A stretch of 64,000 bases of DNA from Psychrobacter faecalis (GTDB lineage: Bacteria; Pseudomonadota; Gammaproteobacteria; Pseudomonadales; Moraxellaceae): assembly GCF_016107575.1 (NCBI RefSeq), contig NZ_JABAST010000005.1, forward strand, positions 54,608 through 118,607, given 5' to 3'. The position numbers were made by a program, and so were the translations under genes. This document shows, one piece after another, positions 34,638 through 44,627 of this stretch (the first letter of the stretch is position 1; every line of letters starts with the position of its first letter). Below the pieces are notes generated by a model. It made no database searches. It had not been told where the DNA came from and saw nothing but the letters and a program-made list of their open reading frames with translations.

Positions 34638-35990
34638 TTAGCTCATCAAAGTGGTCACGAAGACAATCAGTACAGCAATAGGCGCGACAAATTTAGCAAT
34701 GATTTGCCATAATTGCCAGGTGCCATTAGACAATCCAAGCTCTTGCTGAATGCTACGCTGATCCATTTTCCAACCGACAAAGATAATCGCGGCAAGACCG
34801 GTTAAAGGTAACATGAATTTACTGGTTAATTTGTCCAAAGCATCAAAAATACCATTACCCATGATGGTAAAGTCGCTCCATAGATTAAATGACAACAAAG
34901 CTGCGATACCTAATAACCAAACCGCGATACTGGCGACGATGGTCGATACCGTACGGCTCATTGGCGTACGCTCTTCTAACAGCTCAACCGTTGGCTCAAG
35001 CAGTGAGATTGATGACGTCACAGCGGCAAAGGTAATCAATAAGAAGAATAAAGTACCAATGATGGCACCGGCGCCCATACTACCAAAAGCAATAGGCAAA
35101 CTGACAAAGATAAGACCAGGACCAGAAGCAGGATCAAGACCGTTGTTAAAGATAATTGGGAAAATAGCCAAACCAGCGGCTAAAGCAATGACAGTGTCTA
35201 GAATAACAACGGTACGCGCCGTGCTTAATAGATTGACATCACGACCCAAATAAGAGCCATAAGCAACCATGATGCCCATACCGATAGATAAGGTAAAGAA
35301 AGCATGACCAAGCGCCGCTAGCATCACATCGCCATTTAACTTACTAAGGTCTGGCGCAAACAGGTAGTTCACCGCTTCGCCAAAACCGCCGTTCATGACG
35401 TTGTAACCAACAATCACGAATAAAATCACACCCAGTAAAGGCATAAGCACTTTGGCCGTGTTCTCAATACCTTTGGTGACACCAACACCGACGATTAAAG
35501 CGGTGATTGCCATGAAAACCGTATGCCAAATTGTCAAGGTGCCAGCTGACGCCAACATCGCATCAAAGGTTGCCGCTACAGAGTCACCGTCTTGTCCGGC
35601 AAAGCTGCCTGAGCCAACTTTGGTGATGTAATTAAGCGCCCAACCACCGATGACACTATAAAACGATAAGATTAAAAAGCCACCTAAAATACCAGTCGCA
35701 CCGACAATACCCCAACTGCGTGATTTACCTTCGCTTGCGGCGACATCAGAAAACGTATTGATAGGGTTTTTTTGCCCACGGCGACCAATCAGCCATTCTG
35801 CAACCAAAATTGGAAAACCAATCAGAGCAAGACAAAATAAATAGGCGATAACAAAAGCGGAACCACCACTCTCCCCAACCATATAAGGGAACTTCCAAAT
35901 ATTTCCTAAACCAACTGCCGATCCTACTGCTGCTAGTACGAAGCCAAAACTTGAGCTCCACTGAGCATGTTCTTGTTTATTAATAGCCAT
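34638..35990 (-). CDS. Sodium-dependent transporter of the neurotransmitter:sodium symporter (NSS/SNF) family
   Basis: 450 residues from ATG 35990, chosen over 36011 because GAGGAAGG lies directly before it. About 11-12 membrane segments with the LeuT fold. TM1 has the broken-helix sodium/substrate motif AAVGSAVGLGNIWKFPY, followed by GGSAFVIAYLF; TM6 region LSIGMGIMVAYGSYL. It is expected to import an amino acid or similar amine with Na+. The substrate is not deducible. Monocistronic, closed at 34546-34577. Confidence 0.88.
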   Translation of the reverse strand: MAINKQEHAQWSSSFGFVLAAVGSAVGLGNIWKFPYMVGESGGSAFVIAYLFCLALIGFPILVAEWLIGRRGQKNPINTFSDVAASEGKSRSWGIVGATGILGGFLILSFYSVIGGWALNYITKVGSGSFAGQDGDSVAATFDAMLASAGTLTIWHTVFMAITALIVGVGVTKGIENTAKVLMPLLGVILFVIVGYNVMNGGFGEAVNYLFAPDLSKLNGDVMLAALGHAFFTLSIGMGIMVAYGSYLGRDVNLLSTARTVVILDTVIALAAGLAIFPIIFNNGLDPASGPGLIFVSLPIAFGSMGAGAIIGTLFFLLITFAAVTSSISLLEPTVELLEERTPMSRTVSTIVASIAVWLLGIAALLSFNLWSDFTIMGNGIFDALDKLTSKFMLPLTGLAAIIFVGWKMDQRSIQQELGLSNGTWQLWQIIAKFVAPIAVLIVFVTTLMS

Positions 35991-36180
35991 TTTGCCTTCC
36001 TCGTGCTTCAATTACTGTTGCTTATAATCTTCCTTGATTATCATAAATCGCTCTTAATGACTGAGACTCATTTAACCAGCTTGTCAATGTGACGCACTTA
36101 GCAACATTATGAAAGAATTGTTTACAATATCGTAAACGCCCAGTTTCTGCTAAGCGACCAAAAAAGTCAAGTAGCGATAA

Positions 36181-36219
36181 ATATAAAAAGCCATAACTAA
36201 TAGTTATGGCTTTTTATAT
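36181..36219. terminator. Terminator downstream of lpxA
   Basis: ATATAAAAAGCCATAACTA and its complement form a near-perfect 19-bp stem around a single base. The minus-strand T run ends the lpx transcript. Confidence 0.85.
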
Positions 36220-36297
36220 TTATCGAGATAATTTGTCAAAGTATATTATTTTGAAAATCGAGCTATCACAGTATTTTTATAATTAGTAAAACTATGT

Positions 36298-37077
36298 TTA
36301 GCGAACCACACCGCGGCGGCTTTTTTGTAGCGAATCTATTAGCAGGGCGATTTTTGGCTCTGTTGGTAATAGCTCTGTTTTTAAAATCTCAAGCGCTTGA
36401 GCCGTTGTTAGACCTGATCGGTAGATAACACGATACGCTTGGCGCAATACATCAATCGTCTCTTTAGACCAGTCTTTACGGCGCATACCTTCGACATTTA
36501 GCCCGTGGGCTTTAGCAGGATTACCTGAAACCATGGTAAAAGCAGCGACGTCTTTTAAAATTAGGCTGGCGCCGCCAACCAAACTGTAATCATCAATGGT
36601 ACAAAACTGATGAATACCTGAGTTGCCGCCAATAATCGTATGATTACCGATAGTCACATGCCCTGCCACCCCAACATTATTAGCCAATACATTGTGGTCA
36701 CCGATTAAGCAATCATGGGCCACATGGGTATTGACCATCAAAAGATTGTGACTGCCAATCTTCGTTAAGCCGCCGTCTTGCTCAGTGCCACGGTGCAAGC
36801 TACAAGCCTCGCGAATGGTATTATGATCGCCAATCTCAAGCCACGTGCGCTCACCAGCGTATTTCAAATCCTGCGGGTCTTCCCCAATACTGGCGAATTG
36901 ATAAAACTGGTTGTACTGCCCAATACGCGTCAGTCTTGCTACGACCACGTGCCGATGCAAAACCGTATGGGCACCAATAGAAACCTCATCACCGACAATA
37001 CAATAAGGACCAATGATGGCAGTCTCATCAATGTTAGCGGACGGTGAGATGAGTGCTGTTGGATGAATCTGACTCAT
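36298..37077 (-). CDS. lpxA: LpxA, UDP-N-acetylglucosamine acyltransferase
   Basis: 259 residues starting at MSQIHPTALISPSA (37077, AAGG ten bases upstream). The frame extends to 37131, but that part does not belong to the family. Left-handed beta-helix hexapeptide repeats run from IDETAIIGPYCIV onward. The catalytic-His region is NTHVAHDCLIGDHNV, and a helical C-terminus ends the protein. It adds the first hydroxyacyl chain of lipid A. lpxB, which often follows, is absent; a terminator comes next. Confidence 0.95.
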   Translation of the reverse strand: MSQIHPTALISPSANIDETAIIGPYCIVGDEVSIGAHTVLHRHVVVARLTRIGQYNQFYQFASIGEDPQDLKYAGERTWLEIGDHNTIREACSLHRGTEQDGGLTKIGSHNLLMVNTHVAHDCLIGDHNVLANNVGVAGHVTIGNHTIIGGNSGIHQFCTIDDYSLVGGASLILKDVAAFTMVSGNPAKAHGLNVEGMRRKDWSKETIDVLRQAYRVIYRSGLTTAQALEILKTELLPTEPKIALLIDSLQKSRRGVVR

Positions 37078-37334
37078 AATATGGACCTTTGTATCATCTG
37101 ATGCGAATAAATGGTAAAACAAGTAAAGCAAGCTTAGGGTAAATAATCAACCTGATACTGGTTCTGGTTAAAACTGGTTAAAAAGACAACGACGCCCAAA
37201 AGCACAGTGGTGTTTAAAAATGGCAATCTAGGTAAAATACCGAGATAAATTTCTAGATTTCTACTAACAATTATCTAAAGGCGAAAGATTTAGCCAATCT
37301 TATAAACTTGCCATACGTTAGCGTTCATCGTATT

Positions 37335-37844
37335 TTATTGTCCCTGACGGGCAATCATAATTTGAGCACTAGCAGCAAGCTCATCTTCGACATGGACGGT
37401 ACAATCAAACTTATAAATACCCTGCTTTTGCATCACGGTTTTTGCACGGATAATCAGCTGGTCACCAGGGATAACACGGCGTTTAAAGCGCACTTTATCC
37501 ACCCCTGCAAACAAATACAAATAACCATCTTCTGCCGTCAATCCAGCGCTGATAAACCCAAGGACGCCCGATACTTGCGCCATCGACTCCACCATCAATA
37601 CACCCGGCATGATGGGCTGATCGGGAAAGTGTCCATTAAAAAACTCTTCATTAATGGTCACGTTTTTGATCGCTGTAATGCATTCGCCAGGGCTGCACGA
37701 TATGACTTTATCTACCAGCAAAAACGGATAACGATGCGGCAGATAGTGCTTCAATGTATGATAGGTTAATGGCAGTGTTAAGCCTTGTTCTGCTAAGCTT
37801 TTGATGTCTTCATCGCTCGGGCTATCAATATCAGTTGTGCTCAT
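37335..37844 (-). CDS. fabZ: FabZ, 3-hydroxyacyl-ACP dehydratase
   Basis: 169 residues with a hot-dog fold. The catalytic His lies in FNGHFPDQPIMPGVLMVESMAQ, whose Glu is the second catalytic residue. HRYPFLLVD is the other hallmark. It dehydrates hydroxyacyl-ACP in fatty-acid elongation and competes with LpxA/LpxD for the same precursor, which explains its place between them. The N-terminal ~25 residues are acidic and extend beyond the E. coli form. Confidence 0.95.
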   Translation of the reverse strand: MSTTDIDSPSDEDIKSLAEQGLTLPLTYHTLKHYLPHRYPFLLVDKVISCSPGECITAIKNVTINEEFFNGHFPDQPIMPGVLMVESMAQVSGVLGFISAGLTAEDGYLYLFAGVDKVRFKRRVIPGDQLIIRAKTVMQKQGIYKFDCTVHVEDELAASAQIMIARQGQ

Positions 37845-37958
37845 AATGGCGCTTCCTTGCTATATACTAAGCAGTGCTTTATGTTTAAGCATTGCTGTGT
37901 TTTTAAATTTTATGAATAAATTGGATATGTTGTTAAGTTATGTATTAACCGCGCTAGA

Positions 37959-38975
37959 CTAATCGCGACCAAGCTGGCGAAAGCGTACCGCCGCACGGCG
38001 CCAATTGGCGGTTGGCATGGCCGCTGTACCAGAGGAGTATGAACCAGCCTTGGTAATGGATTTGGTCACCATGGTCATGCCAGATAAGGTGACGTCATCA
38101 GCAATCTCAATATGGCCAGTAATGCCAACAGCGCCGCCGATAATACAGCGCTTGCCAATAGTGGTACTACCGGCAATGCCAGTTTGCGCTGCGATGGCAG
38201 TACCATCACCGATACGGACGTTATGGGCAACTTGTACAAGATTGTCAATAATAACATGATTGCCAATCACCGTATCGTCAATTGCTCCGCGATCGATACA
38301 GGTTTGGCTACCTATACGTACATCATCGCCAATCACTACGCGTCCTAATTGAGCAATACGCTCCCAGCCAGTAACACTAGGATTACTCGTAGGCGCAAAG
38401 CCGAAGCCTTCTGACCCTATGCTAACGCCAGCATGCAATCTTACACGATTACCAAGCACACAATCATGCCCGATGACCACTTGTGACTTGAGCACACAAT
38501 CGGTACCAATATTGCTGTTCTCTTCAATGACCACGTGCGCATCGAGCACACTGCGATCACCAATTTGTACCCCTTCGCCAATCATACAAAAAGGCCCAAC
38601 AGTCACCTCATTGCCAATAACAGCGCTTTCCGCTATCACGGCACTCGGATGAATACCCTCAAATAAAGATGTACGGGAAAAAAGCTGACTGGCACTGGCA
38701 TAAGCCAAATAAGGTGCCGCAACGATTAAGGCAACCGTATTCTGTGCAACTTTGCTTTGATGGTCTGAGGTGGTCAGCACAGCTCCAGCCTGACTGTTTG
38801 CCAGACTAGGCAGATAATGTGGGTTGGCCAAAAAGCTTAACTGCTGCGGATTGGCGGTGGTTAAATTACCGATACCCTCTAATTTTAGACACAACTGTTC
38901 AGCGCTAAGGTCATCCTTGTTAAGAACCGGCTGACGCTGCTCAATGCGAGTGATAAGTTGCTCAATCGTTATCAT
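37959..38975 (-). CDS. lpxD: LpxD, UDP-3-O-acylglucosamine N-acyltransferase
   Basis: 338 residues from Met at 38975 (MITIEQLITRIEQ), the natural family start. A longer frame to 39029 would add an Ile/Leu-rich stretch with no family support. The uridine-binding N-domain is followed by a hexapeptide beta-helix (IGNEVTVGPFCMIGEGVQIGD). The catalytic His lies in the VIIDNLVQVAHNVRIG segment. It adds the second hydroxyacyl chain of lipid A. It is directly preceded by bamA, with skp/ompH missing from its usual place. Confidence 0.94.
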   Translation of the reverse strand: MITIEQLITRIEQRQPVLNKDDLSAEQLCLKLEGIGNLTTANPQQLSFLANPHYLPSLANSQAGAVLTTSDHQSKVAQNTVALIVAAPYLAYASASQLFSRTSLFEGIHPSAVIAESAVIGNEVTVGPFCMIGEGVQIGDRSVLDAHVVIEENSNIGTDCVLKSQVVIGHDCVLGNRVRLHAGVSIGSEGFGFAPTSNPSVTGWERIAQLGRVVIGDDVRIGSQTCIDRGAIDDTVIGNHVIIDNLVQVAHNVRIGDGTAIAAQTGIAGSTTIGKRCIIGGAVGITGHIEIADDVTLSGMTMVTKSITKAGSYSSGTAAMPTANWRRAAVRFRQLGRD

Positions 38976-39135
38976 AGTTGCTATTGGTATAATTAAAATT
39001 AGTATGGGTATCAATAAGTGAGTCGCCAAGTTGAGATATCAGCTTGGCGACCTATTAAATTTTAACTGCGGACTAGTTTACTTAGCTGCATAAATAAACA
39101 AAAGCAATTAAACCGCTGCATTTAACTTTATCGGA

Positions 39136-41568
39136 CTAAAAAGTATTACCAATTTGGAACTGAACTTTTTCAGTCTCATCGCCTTCTTTATCACCGATAG
39201 GCACAGCATAACTGAGCGAAATCGGACCAATTGGTGTATACCAGGTTACCCCTAAACCCGCACTAAAGCGGAAATTATTGTCTTGGGTTAATAATGGAAC
39301 ACCCGTGTCGTCACCACTAACAGGATCAATAAAAGTGCGGTCCTCTTTATCTGTGGTATCAAATACTTGACCACCTTCGGCAAATAGTACTGGACGTACT
39401 TGATCCGCCCAATCGCCTTTAAATGGCATCGGTAGAATTAGTTCAGTACCAAAGCTAACCAACGCATTACCACCGATCTCTTCTGGTTTCAACGAGCCTG
39501 GTTTATCACTGACCGCATCATAGTAGCTTTGCGATTTAGGTCCTAGCGTTGAAGCTTCGTAACCACGTACTGAGCCATAGCCACCGGCGTAGAAGTTTTC
39601 ATAAAATGGCAAGTCATTACCGTAGCCAAGCTTGGTATAACCGCGGGCAACCCAATCTTTATAAATCGGATAGTAGATATTGCCACGATAAACAAGTTTT
39701 TGATAACTTTCATCGCCAAAGCCAATGGTTGCATCGACAGTATGGCTCATGCCTTTGTTTGGGAATACGGGGCGATCTAGCGTACTGTAATCCCAGCCTA
39801 ATAATAAGTTATAGGTCTGATAATCGTTTTTAAAGCCGGTGCGACCCGAGAATTCATTATCATCATTGATAAATTTTTCGAATGAACCACCACCATCAAT
39901 AATCTGCTGCACGTTGGACACACCAAGACGGCTACCAGCACGTACGGTGGTCTTATCAACGTTTAAACCTGCACTCACACGTTTGGTTTCATCAACAGGA
40001 TAGCTGTAGTTCAGCGTGGCACCGTAAGCGTCGGTGACATAGTTACTAACGTTTCTGTCGTCGTATTTGGTTTCGCGATAATATGCGCTGACACCTTGCG
40101 ACACACCGTTTTCGGTAAAGTACGGATCGGTATAACCTAAGCTGTAAGAATCGCGCGTTTCTGAACGTGATAGCGCAGCTTTCACGCGGTTACCCGTACC
40201 CATAAAGTTATTTTGGGTTAAGTCTAACTGGAAAGTCACGCCGCCACTTTGCGAGTAACCAGCAGCAATCGTTGAGCTGCCAGAAGGCTGCTCTTCGACC
40301 GTATAGTTGACATCAACTTGATCTGGCTGGTTTGGCACAGGCTTTACATCAACGTTGACCGCCTTAAAGAAACCGGTACGCATCAAACGAGTACGCGACA
40401 GCTGAATTTTATCATTAGAGGCCAGTGTACCTTCTAACTGACGCATTTCACGGCGCAATACTTCATCTTGAGTTTTTAAGTTACCCGTAAAGTTGATACG
40501 GCGCACATAAATAGGACGCGCAGGATCAATATAATAGTCGATATCGACCACTTTGGTCTCATCATTGATACGCGGTACTGGTCTGATTTGCGCTAAATAA
40601 TAACCTTCATTACCATAACGGCTCTTCAGTGCAGCAGTGGTCGCATCAAGTTTGGCTTGTGAATATTTTTCATCGGGCGCAAACGTGACCAGCTCTTTTA
40701 GCTCAGCGTTATCAAAGGTTGGTTTACCTAAGAAGTTCACCTCGCCAAACTGATACTGCTCGCCTTCGCTAAGACTGACTTCGATAAACACATTGCTCTT
40801 ATCTTCGCTAATATTAAGAACCGCATTGTCGACAGAAAAACGTACATAGCCATCGTTTTGATAAAGTGCTTTTAGATTTTCTAAACTTGCTGCCAGCTTT
40901 TCTTTGGCATAGCGATCAGACTTAGATAACAGGCGCGTCCACGACGACTCTTTTACCGCAAAGACGTCTTTAATCTGCTCATCACTAAAGTGCTTATTAC
41001 CAATGATATTGATATCGACGACTTTAGCGGGCTTGCCTTCGATAAAGCGCACGTCAAGCTTGACGCGATTACCATCTAATAGTGTCTGATCGACTTCAAT
41101 ATTGCTATTGTAATAACCTTGACTGATATATTGCTGTTGTAGCTCGTTGGCGACACCTTGCAGCGTCGCTTGCTTCAACACATCACCGACAGACAAACCG
41201 GCGTTACCAAGCCCTTGCTCAAGCCCTTCTTTTGGGATAAGTTTATTGCCTTCAAAGTTGACTTCAGCAATGATAGGACGTTCGACGACATCAAAGCGCA
41301 GCTTGCCGCCTTCGACACGACTTTGAATATCAGCGAAGTTTTCAGTCGCATATAGTGCCTTAATACTGGCGGCCAAACGACTATCATTAACCGTATCACC
41401 CACCGAAATCGGCAAAACTGGATAGAGACTATCAGGAGTTAGGCGTTGTAGACCATTAAAGCCGATATCAGTGACCACAAATTCTGCAGCCTGCACCGGC
41501 ATACTCATCATTGCTACAACTAACGGCAACCCAGCCGCGCTCATAAATAAAGGCGTACGCATAAACAC
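39136..41568 (-). CDS. bamA: BamA, outer-membrane protein assembly factor
   Basis: 810 residues. A signal peptide (LFMSAAGLPLVVAMMSMPVQA) is followed by five POTRA domains (about 23-425), the first opening FVVTDIGFNGLQRLTPDSLYPVLP. The 16-strand Omp85 barrel follows, with the L6 motif GGYGSVRGYEAST and the terminal strand VQFQIGNTF ending in the classic Phe. BamA is the core of the BAM machine that inserts beta-barrels, including LptD. It lies between rseP and lpxD on one strand, likely a common transcript. Confidence 0.96.
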   Translation of the reverse strand: MFMRTPLFMSAAGLPLVVAMMSMPVQAAEFVVTDIGFNGLQRLTPDSLYPVLPISVGDTVNDSRLAASIKALYATENFADIQSRVEGGKLRFDVVERPIIAEVNFEGNKLIPKEGLEQGLGNAGLSVGDVLKQATLQGVANELQQQYISQGYYNSNIEVDQTLLDGNRVKLDVRFIEGKPAKVVDINIIGNKHFSDEQIKDVFAVKESSWTRLLSKSDRYAKEKLAASLENLKALYQNDGYVRFSVDNAVLNISEDKSNVFIEVSLSEGEQYQFGEVNFLGKPTFDNAELKELVTFAPDEKYSQAKLDATTAALKSRYGNEGYYLAQIRPVPRINDETKVVDIDYYIDPARPIYVRRINFTGNLKTQDEVLRREMRQLEGTLASNDKIQLSRTRLMRTGFFKAVNVDVKPVPNQPDQVDVNYTVEEQPSGSSTIAAGYSQSGGVTFQLDLTQNNFMGTGNRVKAALSRSETRDSYSLGYTDPYFTENGVSQGVSAYYRETKYDDRNVSNYVTDAYGATLNYSYPVDETKRVSAGLNVDKTTVRAGSRLGVSNVQQIIDGGGSFEKFINDDNEFSGRTGFKNDYQTYNLLLGWDYSTLDRPVFPNKGMSHTVDATIGFGDESYQKLVYRGNIYYPIYKDWVARGYTKLGYGNDLPFYENFYAGGYGSVRGYEASTLGPKSQSYYDAVSDKPGSLKPEEIGGNALVSFGTELILPMPFKGDWADQVRPVLFAEGGQVFDTTDKEDRTFIDPVSGDDTGVPLLTQDNNFRFSAGLGVTWYTPIGPISLSYAVPIGDKEGDETEKVQFQIGNTF

Positions 41569-41826
41569 TATCCGTCAATAAAAAACTTGCTTAAGTTAAG
41601 GTAAAAAGCACGTGTTGTCTAGCCCATTTCGCATAAAGTCGAAAAACTTCAGCACGGCAGACTCAGGACACTTTATATAAAACGCATCATAAAATAAACT
41701 AAAAAATAAAATTAGTACAGTAGCGGTAATAGAAAATGATCGCCGTATTACATGAACTGCCTGCGCTGTAGCAGCATGCAAGCATTAAACCATCATGCTT
41801 TAGTGAATAAACCGCCGCATCATTTA

Positions 41827-43203
41827 TCAAAATAGCCGACTGATATCATTACCAATTGCTAACACCATGAAACCTGCCAGCAAGAGTAAACCGATATTTA
41901 GACCGACCATTTGCACGCCCTCAGACAGCGGTTTACCGCGTATCAGCTCAATAAGGTAGTAGACAATATGTCCACCATCTAATACTGGAATGGGCAAAAG
42001 ATTCAAGACCGCAAGGCTCAAACTGATCAACGCTGCTGTCGATAATACCATCTGCCAGCTAATATCAAAGCTTTGTTTGGCGACTTTCGCAATGGTAATC
42101 GGACCTGATAAATTCTCCAAACCTATCATACCTGACAGCATCTTACCCATTGAGCTGACTGTCATAACGGCTAACTGTTCCGTCTTTTCAAATGACTTGA
42201 TTAAAGATTCCCCAGGACCATAAACGACCGTGGTTTTGTAGGCGTCAGGAATGACAATTTCAGACTCTGCCACCATAGCACCAATTTGCCCGTAATCGTT
42301 ACCTAAATTGTCTTTTTTACCTTGCGGCATGATGGATAACTGAACTTGTTTACCATCACGCAATACAGTGAAATTAAGCAAAGTTTCAGGATTGTCGCGA
42401 ATGATACGTGTGGCGCTAATCCAGTCGGTAATCTCTTTACCGTTAATAGCCGTAATGCGGTCACCAACCTGCAAGCCTTGACGGCTGGCAGCGCCATCGG
42501 GCGTTAAATTGCCAACGATTGGTGCGATGTTTGGTTGCCACGGTATCATACCAAAGCTTGATAACGCATCTTTGCCTTGCGCGTCGCCTTGCATAAATTC
42601 TTTAATCGGTGCTTGATAGGTTTTGGTGGCGTTACTACCTTTCGCCTCAGATTGTAAGGTGACACTGACATGATCGGTTTCACCCATACGTCCCGCAAGG
42701 CGATAGTTAATACCTTCCCACGTTTGGACGTCATGACCGTCAATAGCGACAATTTTATCACCCACAGGCAACTGTGCCATCGCTGCTGGGGTATCTGGCA
42801 GCACTTGCCCTATCTTTGTTGCCAATTGCTCAGACGGGGTCATAAATAACACCCAAAATAGCGCAATAGCGATGACAAAGTTCATAATAGGACCGGCGGC
42901 AACCACTGCAATCTTTTTGAGCGGATGTTGGCGATTAAACGCTAGATGTAGCTCGTCTGCTGCTACCTCACCTTCACGCTCATCAAGCATTTTGACGTAA
43001 CCACCAAGCGGCAGTGCCGAGATACGATAATCAATGCCGCTTTTTTTACTGGTCCAACCAAAGAGTTTGGGACCAAAGCCGATAGAATAAGTCAGTACTT
43101 TAACGCCGCAAAGCCGCGCCACGATGTAATGACCCCACTCATGTAAGGCGATGAGTGGACCTAAGACAAATATTGCCGCAAGTAGCGTTAATAAAAACGT
43201 CAT
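41827..43203 (-). CDS. rseP: RseP, site-2 intramembrane zinc protease
   Basis: 458 residues. The zinc motif HEWGH lies at residues 21-25 in the first membrane helix. Two PDZ domains are visible (IGQVLPDTPAAMAQLPVGDKI and LTPDGAASRQGLQVGDRI). The third zinc ligand region is NLLPIPVLDGGH, and terminal membrane helices end the protein. RseP cleaves anti-sigma-E factors and remnant signal peptides. It sits between dxr and bamA, the standard order. Confidence 0.95.
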   Translation of the reverse strand: MTFLLTLLAAIFVLGPLIALHEWGHYIVARLCGVKVLTYSIGFGPKLFGWTSKKSGIDYRISALPLGGYVKMLDEREGEVAADELHLAFNRQHPLKKIAVVAAGPIMNFVIAIALFWVLFMTPSEQLATKIGQVLPDTPAAMAQLPVGDKIVAIDGHDVQTWEGINYRLAGRMGETDHVSVTLQSEAKGSNATKTYQAPIKEFMQGDAQGKDALSSFGMIPWQPNIAPIVGNLTPDGAASRQGLQVGDRITAINGKEITDWISATRIIRDNPETLLNFTVLRDGKQVQLSIMPQGKKDNLGNDYGQIGAMVAESEIVIPDAYKTTVVYGPGESLIKSFEKTEQLAVMTVSSMGKMLSGMIGLENLSGPITIAKVAKQSFDISWQMVLSTAALISLSLAVLNLLPIPVLDGGHIVYYLIELIRGKPLSEGVQMVGLNIGLLLLAGFMVLAIGNDISRLF

Positions 43204-43262
43204 GATCTTTTCTCAATATGCTCTTTTAACATCGTTTATCAAATGACTGAACTTCTATAGAT

Positions 43263-44471
43263 TCATGCCAACTTTGCTACTAACGTATCAGTATGCTGAC
43301 GCGCTATTTGATCAATCGCTAAAATATCTTCGATATCGGCAGTCTCATTTAATACCGCTACTTGTATCTCATCTAGTGCTTGCGCATTAATATCGGCAAT
43401 ATCAGTCAGACGAATCTGCCCATTTAAAAATGCGGCAACTGCAATCTCATTGGCCGCATTTAGTACAATCGTGGCCTGCGTACCCGCTTGCATCGCTTGC
43501 CTTGCCAAGCGCAAACAGGCAAATTTTTGCAAATCAGGTTCAATAAACTCTAAACCGCTTAACGCAAATAAATCTAATGGCTGCGAGCCGCTATCGATAC
43601 GGTCAGGGTAACTAAGTGCATGGGCAATAGGCGTTTTCATATCAGGGCTGCCAAGCTGCGCCAAAAAGCTACCATCACTATATTCTACCATTGAGTGAAT
43701 GATACTTTGTGGATGAATCACCACATTTATCTTATCCTCACTCAAATCAAATAAATGACAAGCTTCGATGAGCTCAAGCCCTTTATTCATCATCGTTGCT
43801 GAGTCAACCGATATCTTTTGTCCCATTGACCAATTGGGATGTTTAACCGCTTCAGCAATGCTTGCTTGCTGCATTTGCGCCAACGATTTCTGTAAAAAAG
43901 GCCCGCCAGACGCGGTCAACCATAGCTTACGAACGCCATGGTTTGGCTGATGAATTTGGCTACTGTCTTGTTGAATCGCAAAGGGTAAACACTGGAAAAT
44001 CGCATTGTGTTCTGAATCTAAAGGCAACAAAGTCGCGTGATGCGTTTTAACCGCATTAATCATCACCTTCCCTGCCATGACCAATGCTTCTTTATTCGCC
44101 AATAAAATACGCTTGCCTGCACGCGCTGCTGCCAAAGTAGAAGGCAGACCGGCTGCGCCTACGATAGCAGCGACGACGGTATCGGTTTGCGGATCAGTCG
44201 CAATATCGACCAACCCTGAAGCACCGCCGACCACGTCGATATTTAAACCAGCGGCACTAAGACGCTGAGCGAAATCATCGACCGCTGCTGTCGGCACACT
44301 GACGCGTTTTGGCAAAAACTGTTGGCAAAGCGCGAATAATTTATCTAAACGGTGGTAGCCTGATAAGGCATAAACGTCGTAGTTCTGTGGTTGTGCCGCC
44401 AAAATTGCTAACGTGCTATCGCCTATCGAGCCTGTCGCGCCTAGTACGGCGATGCGTTGGGTCATAACCAT
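43263..44471 (-). CDS. dxr: Dxr, 1-deoxy-D-xylulose-5-phosphate reductoisomerase
   Basis: 402 residues. The NADPH-binding start is IAVLGATGSIGDSTL, then LLANKEALVMAG, the metal/substrate motif LDSEHNAIFQCL and SVDSATMMNKGLE. It makes MEP from DXP, the committed step of the non-mevalonate isoprenoid pathway; UppS downstream in the cluster uses its products. The start at 44471 has AGG five bases upstream. Met3 is an alternative. Confidence 0.96.
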   Translation of the reverse strand: MVMTQRIAVLGATGSIGDSTLAILAAQPQNYDVYALSGYHRLDKLFALCQQFLPKRVSVPTAAVDDFAQRLSAAGLNIDVVGGASGLVDIATDPQTDTVVAAIVGAAGLPSTLAAARAGKRILLANKEALVMAGKVMINAVKTHHATLLPLDSEHNAIFQCLPFAIQQDSSQIHQPNHGVRKLWLTASGGPFLQKSLAQMQQASIAEAVKHPNWSMGQKISVDSATMMNKGLELIEACHLFDLSEDKINVVIHPQSIIHSMVEYSDGSFLAQLGSPDMKTPIAHALSYPDRIDSGSQPLDLFALSGLEFIEPDLQKFACLRLARQAMQAGTQATIVLNAANEIAVAAFLNGQIRLTDIADINAQALDEIQVAVLNETADIEDILAIDQIARQHTDTLVAKLA

Positions 44472-44627
44472 CTATGCCTATAATACGGTGAAATTAAATG
44501 AGAAATAAAGACAATAAATATAAGGTATAAAACCTAATAAGAGGCAGCCTAGTCGCTACCAAATACGTAAGCCCTACCTATTTTATATCTTTAGCCTGAT
44601 AGCTTTTTATTTTTGGACTACTTATTG

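Noticed and set aside
38976..39029. 18-residue Ile/Leu-rich N-terminal extension of LpxD as a membrane anchor
   Set aside because: LpxD is cytosolic, the family starts at the second Met (38975), and the extension is AT-rich intergenic sequence that happens to be open.
41596..41781. 61-codon minus-strand frame between rseP and bamA
   Set aside because: No ribosome site, ordinary AT-rich composition, no family resemblance; probably the bamA leader.
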